Notes under the pieces: model-generated | What the model saw: the letters and a program-made list of their open reading frames with translations, nothing else | The model's database searches: none | Told to the model about the DNA's origin: nothing | Translations under genes and position numbers: made by a program | From: Novispirillum itersonii subsp. itersonii ATCC 12639 | Lineage (GTDB): Bacteria; Pseudomonadota; Alphaproteobacteria; Rhodospirillales; Rhodospirillaceae | NCBI RefSeq assembly: GCF_000381985.1 | Contig: NZ_KB907338.1 | Coordinates: 62,001 to 126,000, forward strand | Direction of reading: 5' to 3' | DNA length: 64,000 nt | Shown here: piece by piece, positions 9,601 to 21,400 of the stretch | How positions within the stretch are numbered: position 1 is the stretch's first letter | Layout of the letters: every line of letters starts with the position of its first letter

Positions 9601-12600
9601 ATGGACCGACCATTTATCGCGTACAAGATTGGCGAGTTGGAGGACGCATTCGCTGAGCGTAATGAGGATGGGCAGTTGCTAAAACTCCTCATGGTTGAGC
9701 TTGCCCATCGCAGGACTCCGCGCGCAGTCAAGCTGATGGCCGAGGTGCAATTGCGGTTAAAAGAACCCCCGGCGAAAATAGCCCGTTCTCCTGAACCAGA
9801 ATTACAGACTGCGGCCGCGACAGCACCCAGATCGGTTTCGGTGCAAGATGTGCCGGCACGACGCATCCCGCCACAGCCTGCAGCTCCAGGAACACCGCAG
9901 GCCACTCTTGATGCGTGGGTAGCGCTGGAAGTCCTCTCACCTCAATCTTACCGTCGACCGGAAGATCTGGCAGGGGGCGATAAGCAGGCAGTGGCCCGCA
10001 TTGATCAGGCACGACTGCCCTGGGATGCTGGTGGCGAGCCGTTCCGGAAAGGTTTCCGCCTCTATTATCAGATCGTGCTCGGCAGCGTACGTCTGGAAGA
10101 AACCGTCAAACGCATCCTCGACGTCTATGCTGACCGGCGGGTGGAGCGGCCGGCAACCCGTGGGAACGCGGCCCTGGCGGTAGTGGTGGTGGATCAGCAC
10201 GGTATGCCCGTGGAGGCGTCTGCGGTTGGAGTCTCCAGTTTTGGCTGGGCGGTCCCCCATGCCCTGGCTGGCAATCTCGACGGACTGGCAGGCTGGCCAG
10301 CCGCCGAAATGGCACTCACCAAAGCCATGGAAGGCAAGATCCGGCGTACAGATCAGGACGGAAACGTACTTCCTCTCACCCGGCAGATGATAACAGAGCT
10401 CCATGAGTGGCTTACGGGAACCCTCGGCCTGCCGGCGGACCTGATTGAGCCGCCAAGCTTCGCTATTCGCACCTTCCAGCACTTCAAGCAACCGGATTCA
10501 CCTGAGCCATTGCTGCTTAACAGTTTCTTCTTGGGGGACCTGGCAAGCGCGCGAAGTGCGTTCCTGACCGGACGAGCCACACCCAACCTGCGTCGTTATC
10601 TTGGCGTGGAGTATCCCGCTTCACGGAAGGATCTCTTGTGCGACCATCGTGCGCTGGAAGCCGCGATTGCACCAGCACTCATTCCTCCGGCGCGTTGGCC
10701 CGGCAAGGGGCGACATCCATTGGTTTTGCTCCAGCAGGCTGCGGTCAACGCCGCCATCGCCACCTTGCAAGACGACGGCATCCTAGCCGTCAACGGCCCG
10801 CCGGGAACCGGGAAGACGACTCTGCTGCGCGACTTGGTCGCTGCGCTGGTGACGGCCCGTGCCGAAGTCATGGCGGGCTTCGATGATCCGCAGCAGGCCT
10901 TCACGCACAGCGGTGAGAAAGTCAAGGCGGGTCAAGCGTGGCTACACCTCTATCGCATCGATCACCGGCTGAAGGGTTTTGAGATATTGGTGGCGTCCTC
11001 CAACAATAAGGCAGTGGAGAACGTCAGCGCCGAATTGCCGGGCCTGGATGCACTGGCTGAGGATGCGGGGCTTGGTTATTTTCGTTGCCTGTCCGACGCC
11101 CTCCACGCGCCGAAGAAGACGTGGGGGCTGATCGCTGCGGTCCTTGGGAATGCCACCAATCGTAGCAAGTTTCGCCAGACCTTCTGGTGGGACAGCGACA
11201 TCGGAATGTCGACTTATCTTGCGGCTGCGGCAGGCACGCCACAAATGGTCGAAGATAAGGACCCGGCGACCGGCAAAACCTTCGAGCGACCGCCAAAAAT
11301 CGTCCTTGAGGAAGATCCCCCAGCAAATCACGAGGAAGCGCTGGCCCGATGGCGCCGGGCTCGCGAGGTGTTTAGGCAGGCCCTGAAGCGCAGCCGCCAG
11401 CACCTGCTGGAACTGGAAACTGCCCGTCAGGCTGTTCAGCAGCTTGACGCTGCGGCGGAACGGGAGAGCGCCGCGAGCCAGGCTCTTGACGCTGCCCGCA
11501 GACGTGCTGCAGCGGCCGAAGCCGATCGTTCACAGGTGGAAGACGCGGTCCGGGATGCTGCCTTGGCCGCAGAATTTTCCCGGGCACAATTGGAGAGCCA
11601 TGGCCGGGCTCGGCCTGGATTTCTCCACCGCCTGTTGCGGTCGGCCGCAGCACGCCAATGGAAAGCTCTGCATGATCCGCTGATGGCCGGAGAGCGCGCG
11701 GCTCGAGCAATTCTTCAGGAGGCCCAGAGCAAAAAACGAGCCTGCGAATTGCAGTGTGTTAACACAATGGCTGCCGTGCAGCAGGCTGAACGCGCTTTGA
11801 GGGCCGCGGTAGACGAGCATGCGGCTTTGCGCGGTACGGTGAAGGCTGCGCGAGCCAGGTTGGGGAATGCTGTGGCTGACAGTGCATTTTTCGTGCAGCC
11901 ACACGCTGAGCTCCACAAGGCGACCCCATGGATGGATGAGGCCGTGCAACGAACGCGCGACGATGTTTTCATCGCCGCCATGCAGCTGCACAAGGCCTTC
12001 ATTGATGCTGCGGCCAAGCCGCTCCGTCATAACCTTGGGAACCTCATGAACATCTTTGCCGGTAAGGCAATGCCTGACGAGGCTAAGGCCGCCCTGGTGC
12101 CGGATCTCTGGGCATCGTTGTTCCTGGTGGTGCCCTTATTCTCAACCACATTTGCGTCTGTTGGGCGCATGTTAGGGGCATTGCCTCCCCAGAGCCTCGG
12201 TTGGCTGCTTGTGGATGAGGCAGGTCAAGCCTTACCCCAGGCCGCAGTGGGTGCCTTAATGAGAACACGTCGCGCCGTGGTGGTGGGGGATCCCCTGCAA
12301 ATCGAGCCAGTGGTGGTCCTGCCGGACACTCTGACGAAGGCCATTTGTCGCCAGTTTGGCGCCGATCCCGATCGTTTCAATGCTCCCGATGCCTCGGTTC
12401 AGACATTGGCTGACGTGGCCACCCCCTATATGGCCGAATTCGATGGGCGGAACGGCAGCCGGGAGGTCGGGGTTCCATTGTTGGTGCATCGCCGCTGCGC
12501 CGAGCCCATGTTCGGGGTTTCTAACGTTACCGCGTATAATAGACTGATGGTGCAGGCAAAGAAGTCTGGCGCCTCGCGCATTCGGGATGTGCTAGGCCCA

Positions 12601-13071
12601 TCGGCCTGGATCGACGTTCAGGGCGGTGGTGCCGACAAGTGGTCGCCAGAGGAAGGCCGGGAGGTCATAGGCATGCTGCGGCGGTTGGTAGACGCTCGCA
12701 TTGGCTTTGATGACGGTAAGGGCCCCGACATTTATCTCGTTACCCCTTTTGTCATCGTCGCAGACACTCTTCGAGTACTCGTTGAGCGGGAGAAAATAGC
12801 CGAAAATTGGGGCGGAAACTCCTGGCAGTGGGCCCGTGAGCGGATCGGTACGGTTCATACGGTTCAGGGACGGGAGGCCGAGGCGGTTATTCTGGTGCTG
12901 GGTGCACCCGCTGCTACCCAGGCCGGTGCCCGGACTTGGGCCGGTGAGCGCCCCAACCTGCTCAATGTCGCCGTGACCCGGGCCAAGGAGTGTCTATACG
13001 TGGTAGGAAACAGAGAACTGTGGAGGAAGGCAGGGGTCTTTCAGGCGTTGGATGAACGGCTCCCGAATTGA
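9601..13071 (+). CDS. Large SF1 (UPF1/DNA2-like) helicase with coiled-coil insertion
   Basis: A 1156-residue superfamily 1 helicase. Motif I is GPPGTGKTT at 399-407, motif II LLVDEAGQA near 872, motif III VVVGDPLQIEPVV near 892, motif V TVHTVQGREAEAVIL near 1082 and motif VI LNVAVTRAKECLYVV near 1120. Residues about 570-756, between motifs I and II, form a long Ala/Arg/Glu-rich coiled coil. The first 340 residues are a separate unrecognised domain. No nuclease motif was seen. GC is intermediate between the DUF2075 gene and the core genome. The start ATG follows CAGGACCCC and lacks a strong ribosome site. Large helicases paired with nucleases are common in anti-phage islands, but this exact pair is not one I recognise. 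Confidence 0.88.
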   Translation: MDRPFIAYKIGELEDAFAERNEDGQLLKLLMVELAHRRTPRAVKLMAEVQLRLKEPPAKIARSPEPELQTAAATAPRSVSVQDVPARRIPPQPAAPGTPQATLDAWVALEVLSPQSYRRPEDLAGGDKQAVARIDQARLPWDAGGEPFRKGFRLYYQIVLGSVRLEETVKRILDVYADRRVERPATRGNAALAVVVVDQHGMPVEASAVGVSSFGWAVPHALAGNLDGLAGWPAAEMALTKAMEGKIRRTDQDGNVLPLTRQMITELHEWLTGTLGLPADLIEPPSFAIRTFQHFKQPDSPEPLLLNSFFLGDLASARSAFLTGRATPNLRRYLGVEYPASRKDLLCDHRALEAAIAPALIPPARWPGKGRHPLVLLQQAAVNAAIATLQDDGILAVNGPPGTGKTTLLRDLVAALVTARAEVMAGFDDPQQAFTHSGEKVKAGQAWLHLYRIDHRLKGFEILVASSNNKAVENVSAELPGLDALAEDAGLGYFRCLSDALHAPKKTWGLIAAVLGNATNRSKFRQTFWWDSDIGMSTYLAAAAGTPQMVEDKDPATGKTFERPPKIVLEEDPPANHEEALARWRRAREVFRQALKRSRQHLLELETARQAVQQLDAAAERESAASQALDAARRRAAAAEADRSQVEDAVRDAALAAEFSRAQLESHGRARPGFLHRLLRSAAARQWKALHDPLMAGERAARAILQEAQSKKRACELQCVNTMAAVQQAERALRAAVDEHAALRGTVKAARARLGNAVADSAFFVQPHAELHKATPWMDEAVQRTRDDVFIAAMQLHKAFIDAAAKPLRHNLGNLMNIFAGKAMPDEAKAALVPDLWASLFLVVPLFSTTFASVGRMLGALPPQSLGWLLVDEAGQALPQAAVGALMRTRRAVVVGDPLQIEPVVVLPDTLTKAICRQFGADPDRFNAPDASVQTLADVATPYMAEFDGRNGSREVGVPLLVHRRCAEPMFGVSNVTAYNRLMVQAKKSGASRIRDVLGPSAWIDVQGGGADKWSPEEGREVIGMLRRLVDARIGFDDGKGPDIYLVTPFVIVADTLRVLVEREKIAENWGGNSWQWARERIGTVHTVQGREAEAVILVLGAPAATQAGARTWAGERPNLLNVAVTRAKECLYVVGNRELWRKAGVFQALDERLPN

Positions 13072-13144
13072 CCTGCCGTGACTTTTTCATCCAGCCGTCA
13101 GGGGAGGCCTGACTAAGGTTACGCAGCACAGAATTCCCCCCCCC

Positions 13145-14557
13145 TCACACGGCGGGGGGCAGGTGCAGGGTGACTTCGGCGCCGCCGTTGCGGCGGTTGC
13201 GCAGGGTCAGGTGGCCGTGGTGGCGGATGATGACGGTTTTGACGATGCTCATCCCCAGCCCCGTGCCCGGCACCGGGCTGGCGTTGGCGGCGCGGAAAAA
13301 CCGTTGCCCCACCTGGCCGATCTGCTCAGGCGGGAAGCCGATGCCCCGGTCCCGTACCGAAATCCGGATCATGTCTTCCCGCCGCAGTGTGATTTCCACC
13401 GTCTGATCCGGGCCGGAAAACTTCAGGGCGTTGTCCAGCAGGTTGCTGACCGCCACCGCCAGCATTTCGCGGTCGCCCCGCAGCATCAGCCGGTTTTCCG
13501 GTGCCCCTCTCTCTGGCGTCCCTCTCTCCGGTGCCCCTCCCTCCGGCGTTTCTGTCTCGGGGGCGGTGTCGGCGGGCAGAGTGCTGAGGATCCGGCGGCC
13601 GTCGTATTTGTCGCCCAGCACCCGGATAATATCGCGGATCAGCCGGGCCGGATCGATCAGGTCGCCGGTGTTGCCGTCCAGCTCCGCCCGTTCTGCCAGC
13701 AGCAGGGTATCCATCAGGGTGCTGGCCCGGGTGACGGCGGTGCGGATGGTCTGCAACCGCGCGGTCACCGCCGCCTGTGGCGGGTCCAGCAGCATCAGCC
13801 CCAGTTCCGCCGCCCGGTCGATGACCGCCAGCGGGGTCCGCAGTTCGTGCCCCAGCATTGACAGAAACTGTCGCAGCTGCCCATGCATCCGCCGTTCTGC
13901 CATCAGGGTGTGGGTGCGTTCTTTCAGGTCATCATCCAGCCGTGTGCCCACCATCATCATCGTCGCGAACAGGGTCAGGGTCATCACCACCGCCCCTTCC
14001 AGCAGCAGCAGCGACATCAGCAGCGGTGAGACCGTAAAGTTCGGGTCCGGGTGCAGCAGGGCGGCCCCGGCCCGCCCGGCCAGCACCGCCAGATGGCACA
14101 GCAGGCTGACCGCCATGCAGGTACGGGCCGCGCCGAACCGCCGGCCATTTTCCATCACCTGCCACAGCAGCCGGATATACAGCACCCCGTACAGGGCAGA
14201 GGCCACCGCCACCCGCAGCCCGGTTTCTTCCGGCAGCAGCCCCATCATGGCGATCCACAGCACGGCGGTCAGCGCCGTCATCCCCGGCAGCAGCAGGCGC
14301 ATGGGCCGCCCCCCGGCCAGAATCACCATGCCTTCGGTGGCGGCGGCGATGGCGGCGGTCGTGGCGATGTTGGCGATCACAATCACCACCGGCAGGCGCA
14401 CCGTCATCAGCGCGAAGGCCACCGCCAGCAGCAGGCACCCGGCGGAAATCTGCGCCAGCCCGCGCAGGCCGGGGCGGGCCCGCCACAGCAGAAACGCGGT
14501 GATGCTGTTGGTGACGGTCAGCACCTCGACAAAAATCAGGGATGTGACGGGATCCAT
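13145..14557 (-). CDS. Membrane sensor histidine kinase
   Basis: A 470-residue kinase. Residues 1-205 hold about six or seven hydrophobic helices without a clear periplasmic domain, followed by a short linker, the HisKA H-box MLGHELRTPLAV with H237, and a HATPase domain with NLLDNALKFS, DRGIGFPPE and GTGLGMSIVK. A low-complexity stretch EGGAPERGTPERGAPE sits between HisKA and the N-box, near 340-355, and comes from an imperfect DNA repeat. The gene starts 17 bp after the response-regulator gene and is its likely partner. The signal is unknown; the multi-helix sensor suggests a membrane-associated or lipophilic cue. Confidence 0.9.
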   Translation of the reverse strand: MDPVTSLIFVEVLTVTNSITAFLLWRARPGLRGLAQISAGCLLLAVAFALMTVRLPVVIVIANIATTAAIAAATEGMVILAGGRPMRLLLPGMTALTAVLWIAMMGLLPEETGLRVAVASALYGVLYIRLLWQVMENGRRFGAARTCMAVSLLCHLAVLAGRAGAALLHPDPNFTVSPLLMSLLLLEGAVVMTLTLFATMMMVGTRLDDDLKERTHTLMAERRMHGQLRQFLSMLGHELRTPLAVIDRAAELGLMLLDPPQAAVTARLQTIRTAVTRASTLMDTLLLAERAELDGNTGDLIDPARLIRDIIRVLGDKYDGRRILSTLPADTAPETETPEGGAPERGTPERGAPENRLMLRGDREMLAVAVSNLLDNALKFSGPDQTVEITLRREDMIRISVRDRGIGFPPEQIGQVGQRFFRAANASPVPGTGLGMSIVKTVIIRHHGHLTLRNRRNGGAEVTLHLPPAV

Positions 14558-14574
14558 CGCCGTTTACCGGGCCG

Positions 14575-15354
14575 TCAGGAAGGGCCAGCCGGGGAAGGGC
14601 CAGCCGGGGGCAGAACCGTCACCGAACCGGCAAAGCAGTACCCGCGCCCGTACACCGTCCGCACCGGCGACTCCTGCCCGGTCTGGTCCTGTACCTTCTG
14701 CCGCAGCCGCCGCACCAGCGTCATCAGTCCGGCCTGACTGGCATCCCCCCCGTGTTCGGCCAGCGCCGCCGTCAGGTCCTGATGGGGGCAGACCGCCCCG
14801 GCCTGTGCGGCCAGCAGGTCCAGAAACACCAGCTCGCGCGCGGTCAGGGCGACCGGGGTGCCCGCCGGGGTGGTCAGCGTCCGGTTCAGCCGGTGCAGGG
14901 TCCACAGGCTGGTGTGGGGGGCTCTGGCGTCCGGTGTGGTGGCGTGTGGATCTCTCGGGCGGCGGGGTTGGGCGTGCGGGGCGGCGGGGGGCAGCCGCTG
15001 CAGCAGGTTGCGCAGGGTGCCTTCAATTTCCCGCAGGCTGGCATGTTTGATCAGATAGCCGTCGCTGCCTGCCTCCAGCGCCTGCAGGCGGTCTTCCAGA
15101 CCGTTCCGGGCGGATAAAACCACCACGCCGCAGCGCAGGCCGCAGCGGGCCCGCACCTGCCGCAGCAGGTCAAGGCCGTTGCCGTCGGGCAGCCCGAGAT
15201 CCAGCAGAATCAGATCAAAGGCGGCAGCCTCCAGCGTTTGCAGGGCCCCGGCCACCGTGGCGGCCCCGGTGGCGGTATAGCCCTTTGCCTCCAGAAAGAC
15301 CGTCAGATCATCCCGCAGCGAGGCGTCATCCTCTACAACCAAAATCCGTGGCAT
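14575..15354 (-). CDS. OmpR/PhoB-family response regulator
   Basis: A 259-residue protein. The receiver domain (1-120) has ILVVEDD, the phospho-acceptor D52 in LILLDLGLPDGNG, and the switch lysine in YLIKHAS. After a basic Pro-rich linker the winged-helix effector runs about 150-245 and ends RTVYGRGYCF. It is the first gene of a two-gene operon with the downstream kinase. The C-terminus has a small PPAGPSPAGPS repeat. Targets are unknown; the giant GH18-type gene (15479-23233) lies just upstream of it on the same strand and is one possible target. Confidence 0.92.
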   Translation of the reverse strand: MPRILVVEDDASLRDDLTVFLEAKGYTATGAATVAGALQTLEAAAFDLILLDLGLPDGNGLDLLRQVRARCGLRCGVVVLSARNGLEDRLQALEAGSDGYLIKHASLREIEGTLRNLLQRLPPAAPHAQPRRPRDPHATTPDARAPHTSLWTLHRLNRTLTTPAGTPVALTARELVFLDLLAAQAGAVCPHQDLTAALAEHGGDASQAGLMTLVRRLRQKVQDQTGQESPVRTVYGRGYCFAGSVTVLPPAGPSPAGPS

Positions 15355-15478
15355 ACCCAGTCAGTCCCATTGCCCGCCCCCGCCGGGGGTTCCGGCGGGG
15401 GGCGTATGTCTGTGCAAGGGTCCTTTATAGCATCCGGCAGCCGGATGGACAGGGTAGAGGGGGCGACCCCCGACCGGG

Positions 15479-18400
15479 TTATGCCCCCGCCAGCTCCGGC
15501 AGTTTCGCCAGACCGGCCAGACCATCCAGACCGGCCAGCTCCGGCAGCTCCGGCACCGGGATCGACCGCAGCCGGGCAAGATGGGCCTCCGCCTGATCCT
15601 GCACGGCTTTCAGGTCGGCCAGCATCCGGGCGGGCACCGGGTCGCGGCGGCTGTCCTGCGGCGGCAGGGCGGCCAGACCGGTCAGGGCCGCCGTCAGGCG
15701 GTCCCGGGCGTTGGTCTCGGTGCTGCTGCGCAGCAGCACCGGCAGCGGCGGGCTGAACACCCAGCGGCGGGGGTCGCCGTCGCGGCGGCTGCGGGCCAGA
15801 TCGGCCTGTGCCGCCAGATAGGCCTCTATCCGGCCTGAAGACCACAGCAGGCTCAGGGTTTCCGCCATGCCTGCCTCTGACAGGCCCGCCAGCCCCATAA
15901 ACAGGCACAGGCGGCCAACCGCAGCATCCAGATCCGCCCGCTGCGGGCCGGTTTCGGCGATCATGCGGCGGTTGCGGGCGTCAATCGCCTGCCCCTGCAC
16001 CGCCCGGCAGGCGCGGGCGATTTTGGTCGGCAGGGCGTTGCCGGGCATCAGCAGGTCACTGTCAACCACCCGCCCGGCCAGCATGATGATCTGCGCCACC
16101 GGCAGGCTGGCCCCCTGAAACGACACCCACAGGGTGACGGTGCCGCCGTCGGCGTCTTCCTTCAGCGACAGGGCCGCCACCCCCAGCGCATGGGCCAGCG
16201 CCAGCGTGCGGGCCAGACGGGTGGCGCGCCAGCCCAGGGCCGGGCCGGTCAGCAGGCGGTCAAAGTCGGCAAGCTGGCCCGCCCGGCGGACGGCGGCGTT
16301 AGACGGCACGGTGTCGGCGGCCAGATCTGACAGCGACAGCACCGGCACATCGTCGCAGATCAGGCCGGTCAGGAAGGGGATATCCTGCAGGCGTCCGGCG
16401 GGCAGGTTCCAGCCCTGCACGATGTCGCCGGGCATCACCGTTTCGCACTGTGCGGCCAGCGCCGCCACCGCCTGATCATAATCATCCAGCAGGGCCGCGA
16501 AAAAGTCCTGGCTGTGCGGCAGATCGGTCAGGAAGCCGGTCAGGCGGCGCAGCGGCGTGACCAGCAGGGCATCGACATCGGCGGCCAGCAGGGCCGGGGT
16601 AAGGGAAAACGGCACCAGCTTTTCTGAGATCCACAGAAAGCGCCGCGCCAGCTTCTGGCCGTAGGGGGCAGAGAAGTACACCCGCGCCCCCTGTGCCGTG
16701 GCCCCGGTGCCCCGGCGGATGTAAAAGTCGTAGCAGTCGCCGATGCGGTCCAGCATGGCCGGGGTGATGGCGGCGGATGTCGCCCCGACCGCCAGCGGCC
16801 ATGCCCCCAGCCACGGGGCGGGCAGGCTGGTTTCCAGCGCCTTGGGCGGCAGGCCCAGCAGCTTGTCGCGCAGGCCGCCGATCAGGCGGTTGCGGTATTC
16901 GGCCAGCCGCAGGGGGTCGTCAGACAGGCGGCGGTCGGTTGCGGGCAGGGTCAGCTGTTCGGTTTCTTCTTTTTCGATGGTGATGTCGATCTCTTCGTAT
17001 TCGGTCATCAGACCGGCGGTGATCATCGACTGAAGATAGGTGACGTCGGCCTCCAGCCGGTCGCCCAGCAGATCCAGACGGCGGTCAACCGCGTCAAAGC
17101 CGCGTTGCAGGGCCAGCAGCACCTGCGCGGTGGATTGCCTGACCTCCTGCCGGGTCACCGAGAAACCGGCCTCGATGGTCTGTGCCATCGTGTCCAGCCG
17201 GGCGCTCAGGTCGCGCATCATGCCGTCCAGTTGCGCTGACAGCTCGTCAAAGCGCTGATCGACGGCGGCGCTGAAGACCGTGATCTGGTCAGACAGAATG
17301 CCAAGGCTTTTCTGAATCTGCTCCATCTGCTCGGCCAGCGCCTTGTACATTTCCTCCACCGGGTCCGGCTCCGGCCCCCAGATGGCCTCGGTGATCAGGC
17401 TGACGGCGGTGAAGGCGATGCTCATGCCCATCGACACCATATCCATCTTGCCCAGCCCGCCGCCCTTCTTCATGGCGGTGATCTGCTTCAGGCCATAGAA
17501 GATGGTGCCAAGGGCGGTGCCGAACTTGACCACCCGGTTGCTGATATCCAGCACCTTGTGCAGCACCTCTGCCGTTTCGGCGGACAGATGGCCCTTGCTT
17601 TGCAGCCAGTCGATGGCTTTGTCGCCGTAGTACTTCGCCTTCTCTGCGAGCATGGCGTAGTCCTGCATTTTGGTCAGCTTGCGCTGGGCCTCCCTCATCT
17701 CGGCGCGGGCGGCGCGGACGTCGCTGGTCCGCCGCCCATTCTGGGTGGCGGTGGCCTTGCGGGTCAGGGTGTCGGCCTCAGCGCTCAGGGCGTCGCGGCC
17801 CTTGACCGTGGTCTCGCAGGCGTCCGTCAGGCGTATTTTTTCGTCGGCCAGAAGCTTTTTGAACGCCTCGGGCGGCAGCGGATCGTTGTCTCCTGCCCCC
17901 GCCGGGGTCGGGGCGACAAAGCCCGCCTCGCGCAGTGCCTTCGGGGACATCGGCTCGGTTTTCTGGGTCGTGATCTGATCAATCTTGTCCAGTTTGCTGC
18001 GGATCGTGCTGATGTGGAGATCCACATTGGCCACCCGTGCCCGCAGGGCGGCGGCCTGCTTCAGCTCTTCATCCGCCTGCTTCAGGATGCCGGTGTCAAA
18101 GTTGATCTTATTCTGCCACGCCTGCATCTTAAACTTCATCTGCTGTTCGTGCAGAAACTGGGTCTGGCGCCTGAACTCGCTTTTGGTGTGATCAACCGGG
18201 TCTTTCGTCACCGGGGCAGGGGGGCGCAGCAGGGTGCCCATCCGCCCGGCGGAGACCGCATCGGGCGATGCCCCGTCGGTCGGCTGGTCGGGCAGCATCG
18301 CCGGGTCGGGCGGCAGGCTCAGGGCTTCGCGGGTCCAGGCGGTATCGGCCTGCGGCAGGCCGGTGGGGTCGGCCTGCGGCAGCCAGTCCACCGCGTTGTG

Positions 18401-21400
18401 ACGGGCGATAAAGTCCAGCACCTCGGCCCGGGTCGGGCGGTCGCCCCGGGGTGACAGGGTGCGGTCGCGCACCAGCGCATACAGGGCGGCCGCGGCCATC
18501 GGCACGCCGCCGTCCAGCTCCGTCAGGGCCTGAAACGGGTCCTGCACCGCCGACAGATCGGCCAGCGAGACCCGGTTGGCCTGCTGTTCCGCCTGACTGA
18601 ACTGCCGCACCGGCTGGCCCAGCCCGGCAATCAGGCTGTCTGCCGCCTGTGCCAGCGGCTCGGCGATAAAGGGGGCGGCCAGCAGCAGGTTGGTGACGGC
18701 GGGGGGCAGCGGCCTGCCCCCGGCCTGCGGGTCGGCCACCGGGTCCTGCGCGCTGTCAGGGGTCAGCGCGTCGCGCCCGGCCTGCATCAGCTGGCTGTAC
18801 AGCACCGGCGCGGCGGTGGACAGCGGCACCGGGGCGCCCTTGACAGTCACCGGCCAGCCCAGATCCAGCAGCCTGCCGTAGTGGTGCAGGGCCACGGCGC
18901 TGGCTTCGGGCGTTTCGGTCAGCCGGAAGGCCTCGGGCCGCAGGGGGTGGCTGGCGGCGCTGATCAGCTGATCGCGTTCATACCGGCGCCACGGGCGGTC
19001 TTTCTCCGGGTCGGTCCAGACCGCGTCAAGGGCGGTCTGAAAGGCGCGGTCATCGGCAAAGCGCTGGCCTTTCAGCCGGGCGACGGCCTCCCGCAGGGCG
19101 GGGCTCAGCCCTTCCCGGGCGGTCATGTCCTGCGGTTTGCCCGGCTCGGTGGCGGGCAGGTGCATCAGGGCGGCGTCGCCATCCCCGGCGGCGACCGCCA
19201 GCAGGGCATCATCGACGGCGTAATCCTGAAGGATGTGCTGGATGGCGCGGGCCACCTCCGGCAGGGTCGGGGCCAGAGTGGACACCATCAGCAGGCCCAG
19301 ACGCGGGTGATCTGACAGAAAGGCGGCGGTCTCCGGCGGCAGGATCACCGCCGGGGGGGCGGGCAGGGCGGGATCCGTATCCGTATCTGTATCGAGATCG
19401 GTATCAGTATCGGGTGGCTCCGGGCTGTGGGGGTCGCTGTCGGGCAGGGTGGGCACGGTGTGGGGCACCACCTCCCGCAGGGGCGGGGGCAGCAGCCGGG
19501 CCAGCAGCGCTTCGCCAAACACCGGGCCGCTGATGCGGTTGACCGCCGGGGCGCTCCACAGCGGGGCCCCGGCGGCGGCCAGCAGCGGCACCGCGTCGGC
19601 GTTCTGTGACAGCAGGGCGGCGCCGATCAGGCTGACCGGGGCATCGGGGGTATCGGTGGTCAGATCCGCCGGGGCCCCGTCGGTCAGGGCCTGCACCAGC
19701 CCGGCGGTGTTTCCGGCCCGGACCAGATGATGCAGCCACGAAGCGCGGTCTGCCCCATAGCGCCAGTCCCACGATCCGCGCAGGGTGGCTTCGGTCCGGG
19801 GCCAGCCCCGGGCCTCGATATGCAGCAGGGTATCGGTGTCGTGGCTGATCACCACGCCGCCGTCATCCAGCACCGCCGCCGACAGGAAGAAGGCCGGGGG
19901 CGGCGTCAGGCGGTGGATCAGCGTATAGCCGCCGTCCGCCTGCGGCGACCAGAACAGGATGGCATTGTCGGTAACACTGAGGAACCCGCCGTGCGGCAGC
20001 GCCAGCAGGGCGCGCCCGGCCTGCTGGTTGCGCGCGGCGGCGCACCACGCCGGGGTCATGTGGCCGGGGGCCAGCGCATCGGGGCCGTAGACCTGATAGT
20101 TGCCATAGGCGGTCAGGGCCGCCACCGACCCGTCGGCCAGCGCGGTCAGAAAGGCAATGCTGCCCCAGTCCTCGCCATCGGCCCGGCCCGGCGATCCGCG
20201 CAGCACCGGGGCGCTGCCGCTGACATCCCACACGCCGACGGTGGGGATCTCTGCCGTGCGGTCCCCGCCGGTCACCAGCAGGCCGCCCGGCATGGCGACG
20301 GCGCAGCGCACCGCCGGGGCGGTGCCACCGCCCAGCAGCAGCCGCACCGCCGGGGTCCCGGCCCCGGCGGCGGGGTCATACAGATACACCGCGCCCCCCA
20401 GCAGCAGCAGGGCCGTATTGCCCCAGCCGGGGATCAGGGCGGCGGTTGTACCGGCGGGGAGACCGGTGGCGATGGTCTCCGTGTCGGCGGGGGTGTCGGC
20501 ATTGCCGGCCAGAGACAGCAGCCGCCCGTCGGCCAGCAGGGCCAGAATCCGCCCCGATGGCAGGCCCAGCAGGGCGCGCACGGTGGCGTTTCCTCCTGTT
20601 CCCTCCCCGTTTATCAGCCATGCCATGCGGGTGACCCAGGGGCGGTCTTTGCTGGTGTTGTCCACCGTCAGGCACTGCACCCGGCCTGCCGCCAGCGCCA
20701 CCGCCAGCCGCCCGCCGGGCAGCGGGGCCATCGCCAGCAGCCGGTCGGCCTGCGGCAGCGCCCGGGCCGCCCGCAGGCCGCCGTAATCGCGGGCCGCCGC
20801 CCACAGCCGCCGTGACGGCAGGGCGGCATGGGCCTGTGCGGCCAGCGAAAACTGCCCCTGACCGTCAGGCCCGGCGGCGGCCCCGGCGGTGCGGGTGTCG
20901 GGCCGCAGGGCCGGGCGTTCCTGCCGCAGTTCGTCGGCGACGGCACGCAGCAGCGATTTCGGGTGATCGACCGGCACATCGCCTGACAGATCCCACACCA
21001 TCACCCCGCCCAGACCCTGTTGCCGGGCATAGCGGACCTTTTCCCGCACCGAGGCCGGGTTGTCATAGGTCACCAGCATCGCCTTACCGGCGTGCGAGGT
21101 CAGCAGCGACGGGGCCCGCGCCTTGGGGTGCAGCGGCGCGGCCTTAAACGCGGGGAAGGCGGGTGACGCCGCGCCCTTGTCCATTTCCTGCACGATGTGG
21201 CTGTACAGATAGGTGCCCGAGCTGTCGTTAAACTGCCCCGGCACCGCCGGGCCCTTCAGCACCGGGCGGTTGATGCCGCTGTCCCAGTCTTCGCGGCTGG
21301 TGGTGGCGGGGCGGTCTTTGTCGTCACTGCTGACATAGACGGCGCGGCCATAGAACGGCACCCCCAGCGAAAGCTGGCGGCGGGTCAGGCACAGGCTGTT

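Noticed and set aside
13431-15050. 539-residue + strand protein across the two-component genes
   Set aside because: Ser/Arg/Pro-rich shadow of the histidine kinase and response-regulator genes on the opposite strand.
17558-18454. 298-residue + strand protein inside the giant gene
   Set aside because: Shadow frame; the minus frame is continuous for 2584 codons with recognisable domains.
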